Positions 32,533 through 33,549 of a stretch of DNA of 33,549 bases are shown piece by piece. The first letter of the stretch is position 1. Every line of letters begins with the position of its first letter. The position numbers were made by a program, and so were the translations under genes. The DNA comes from SIG575 sp045542485 (GTDB lineage Bacteria > Bacillota > Clostridia > Oscillospirales > Acutalibacteraceae), in contig JAZQLC010000043.1 of assembly GCA_045542485.1 (NCBI GenBank), positions 1-33,549 on the forward strand. Reading direction: 5' to 3'. The notes beneath the pieces were generated by a model. The model was not told the origin of the DNA. It saw nothing but the letters and a program-made list of their open reading frames with translations, and ran no database searches.

Positions 32533-33170
32533 CAGACCATTTCGATTATTCAAGAATAAAAAATTATAAGATGTATACAATCGCAATGCCGATTGCAAAA
32601 TTCATTATGTCCCTTAAATATAAGCTGAAATATGAAGGTATGGAAAATCTCCCTAAGAAGGGAGCTTACATAGTTTCAGCAAATCATCTTACATCTTTTG
32701 ACCCTGTTCTTCTTGCTTTGAACAGTGGTAGAGTTATTCACTTTATGGCAAAGTATGAGACTTTTGAAAAACCTTTTACAAGATTTTTCCTTACTCATTT
32801 CAATTCTTTCCCTGTAAAGAGAGGCTCATCTGACAAATCATCTATTGAATATGCAATTAAGCTTATTAAACACGGTGAGGTTATCGGTATTTTCCCTGAA
32901 GGAACCAGAAACAAAGAGGGCGGAGAGCCTCAGAAAGCAAAGTCAGGTGTCGCTCTTATTGCCAAAGCAACAAATGCTGATGTTGTTCCTTGTTCTATCC
33001 ATATCGGTGAGAAAAAAGGTTTGAGAAGACCGTGCACGGTGCGTTACGGTAAACTTATCAAGTTTGAAGACCTCGGTTTTTCTGAGGATACACGTTCAAC
33101 AGCGGAAATCAGAAATGCATCAAGAATTATTTTTGATGAAACTGTTGCTCTCTGGAGGAAAGGACTTTGA
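32529..33170 (+). CDS. plsC: 1-acyl-sn-glycerol-3-phosphate acyltransferase
   Basis: PlsC adds the second acyl chain to lysophosphatidic acid, giving phosphatidic acid at the membrane. The 213-residue protein has the acyltransferase motifs: NHLTSFDPV (the HX4D motif), the KRGSSDK block and FPEGTRNKEG. A weak hydrophobic segment near residues 18-30 suits membrane association. It starts within the end of cmk and its own end overlaps the ispH start by four bases, so translation of cmk, plsC and ispH is coupled. Confidence 0.94.
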   Translation: MTDHFDYSRIKNYKMYTIAMPIAKFIMSLKYKLKYEGMENLPKKGAYIVSANHLTSFDPVLLALNSGRVIHFMAKYETFEKPFTRFFLTHFNSFPVKRGSSDKSSIEYAIKLIKHGEVIGIFPEGTRNKEGGEPQKAKSGVALIAKATNADVVPCSIHIGEKKGLRRPCTVRYGKLIKFEDLGFSEDTRSTAEIRNASRIIFDETVALWRKGL

Positions 33171-33549
33171 AAGAAGTAATTCTTGCCGAATCAGCAGGTT
33201 TTTGCTTTGGTGTGAACAGGGCAGTTGAGTTGGCATACAAGCTTCTTGAAGAAGGGGAGAAAGTTTCAACTCTAGGTCCTATTATCCATAACAGCCAGGT
33301 GATTGAAGATATGGCATCAAAAGGCGCTTCTATTATAGAAAAACCTGATGAGGCAGAAAAAGACAGTACGGTTATTATCAGAACTCACGGAATTCCTTGC
33401 TCGGTTATGTCAGAAATTGAAAAATGCGGTTGCAGATTTCTTGATGCTACATGTCCGTTTGTTAAAAAGATTCACAAAATAGTTTCTGAAAATTCTGCCG
33501 AAGACATTCCTGTACTGATTGCAGGAGATGAAAATCATCCTGAAGTAAT
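33167..33549 (+). CDS. ispH: 4-hydroxy-3-methylbut-2-enyl diphosphate reductase (5' part)
   Basis: IspH makes isopentenyl and dimethylallyl diphosphate, the last step of the MEP isoprenoid pathway. The visible 127 residues include the first cluster cysteine in AESAGFCFGVNRAVELA, the substrate histidine in LGPIIHN, RTHG and the second cysteine in DATCPFV. The gene starts at a TTG (33167), with GGAGG 8 bases upstream, overlapping plsC; this rare start means ATG-only searches miss it. The gene runs off the window. In many Clostridia it is fused to ribosomal protein S1, which cannot be seen here. Confidence 0.93.
   Translation, partial: MKEVILAESAGFCFGVNRAVELAYKLLEEGEKVSTLGPIIHNSQVIEDMASKGASIIEKPDEAEKDSTVIIRTHGIPCSVMSEIEKCGCRFLDATCPFVKKIHKIVSENSAEDIPVLIAGDENHPEV

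Noticed and set aside
1..33549. CRISPR array, insertion sequence, prophage or integration site
   Set aside because: No regularly spaced repeats, transposase or integrase genes, or tRNA-end duplications next to the two tRNA genes were found by eye.

Overview
The window reads as chromosomal DNA of a low-GC Gram-positive anaerobe of the class Clostridia, most likely in the gut-associated Oscillospirales/Ruminococcaceae area. The basis is strong AGGAGG-type ribosome binding sites, -35/-10 promoters almost always spaced by 17 bp, a WhiA/HprK/RapZ operon, a class B sortase with a (x)PQTG substrate, MazF, acetate kinase, and the cmk-plsC-ispH order typical of Clostridia. The genus is inference. No phage, transposon, rRNA or CRISPR array is visible, and no gap between genes exceeds about 300 bases.

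Layout. 1-1788: the tail of an unidentified upstream gene, a YgjV-family membrane protein (minus) and a membrane-anchored alpha/beta hydrolase (plus). 1789-5409: a cytoplasmic glutaminase-A-like protein, tRNA-Val(GAC) and a DUF1846 protein, all minus. 5585-7882: an alpha-galactosidase and a lipoprotein cyclophilin. 7971-11524: an envelope cassette with a small PQTG surface protein, class B sortase, a His-rich LytR-CpsA-Psr enzyme and a secreted cohesin-like/Ig-like protein with an unusual Trp-rich C-terminal tail. 11674-15555: a MazF toxin without a visible antitoxin, a metallophosphoesterase, TcdA, a TtcA-like PP-loop enzyme and a YfjL-like protein. 15742-19638: acetate kinase (minus), TmcAL (plus), MtaB (minus) and tRNA-Thr(GGU) (minus). 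19787-27929: a tightly packed operon hprK-glcK-murB-rapZ-whiA-dnaE. 28042-29715: pfkA and a cytosolic cyclophilin, each with its own promoter. 29736 to the end: an RpiR regulator, a BaiN/HI0933-type flavoprotein, cmk, plsC and the start of ispH, cut by the window edge.

How the genes relate. Three themes recur. (1) Sugar and carbon flow: alpha-galactosidase, HprK, ROK glucokinase, PfkA, AckA and an RpiR regulator. (2) Cell envelope: sortase and substrate, LCP enzyme, cohesin-like protein, MurB and PlsC. (3) tRNA anticodon-loop modification: TcdA and MtaB both act on t6A37, TmcAL acts on C34 of elongator tRNA-Met, and a TtcA-like thiolase is present, with two tRNA genes nearby.

The best candidate for something undescribed is the envelope cassette at 7.9-11.5 kb, above all the C-terminal tail of its last protein. 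The regulatory DNA also has notable architecture: a nearly symmetric divergent promoter between ackA and tmcAL, convergent stop codons inside a terminator loop, a possible pseudoknot upstream of mazF, and two genes that appear to depend on read-through from a tRNA terminator.
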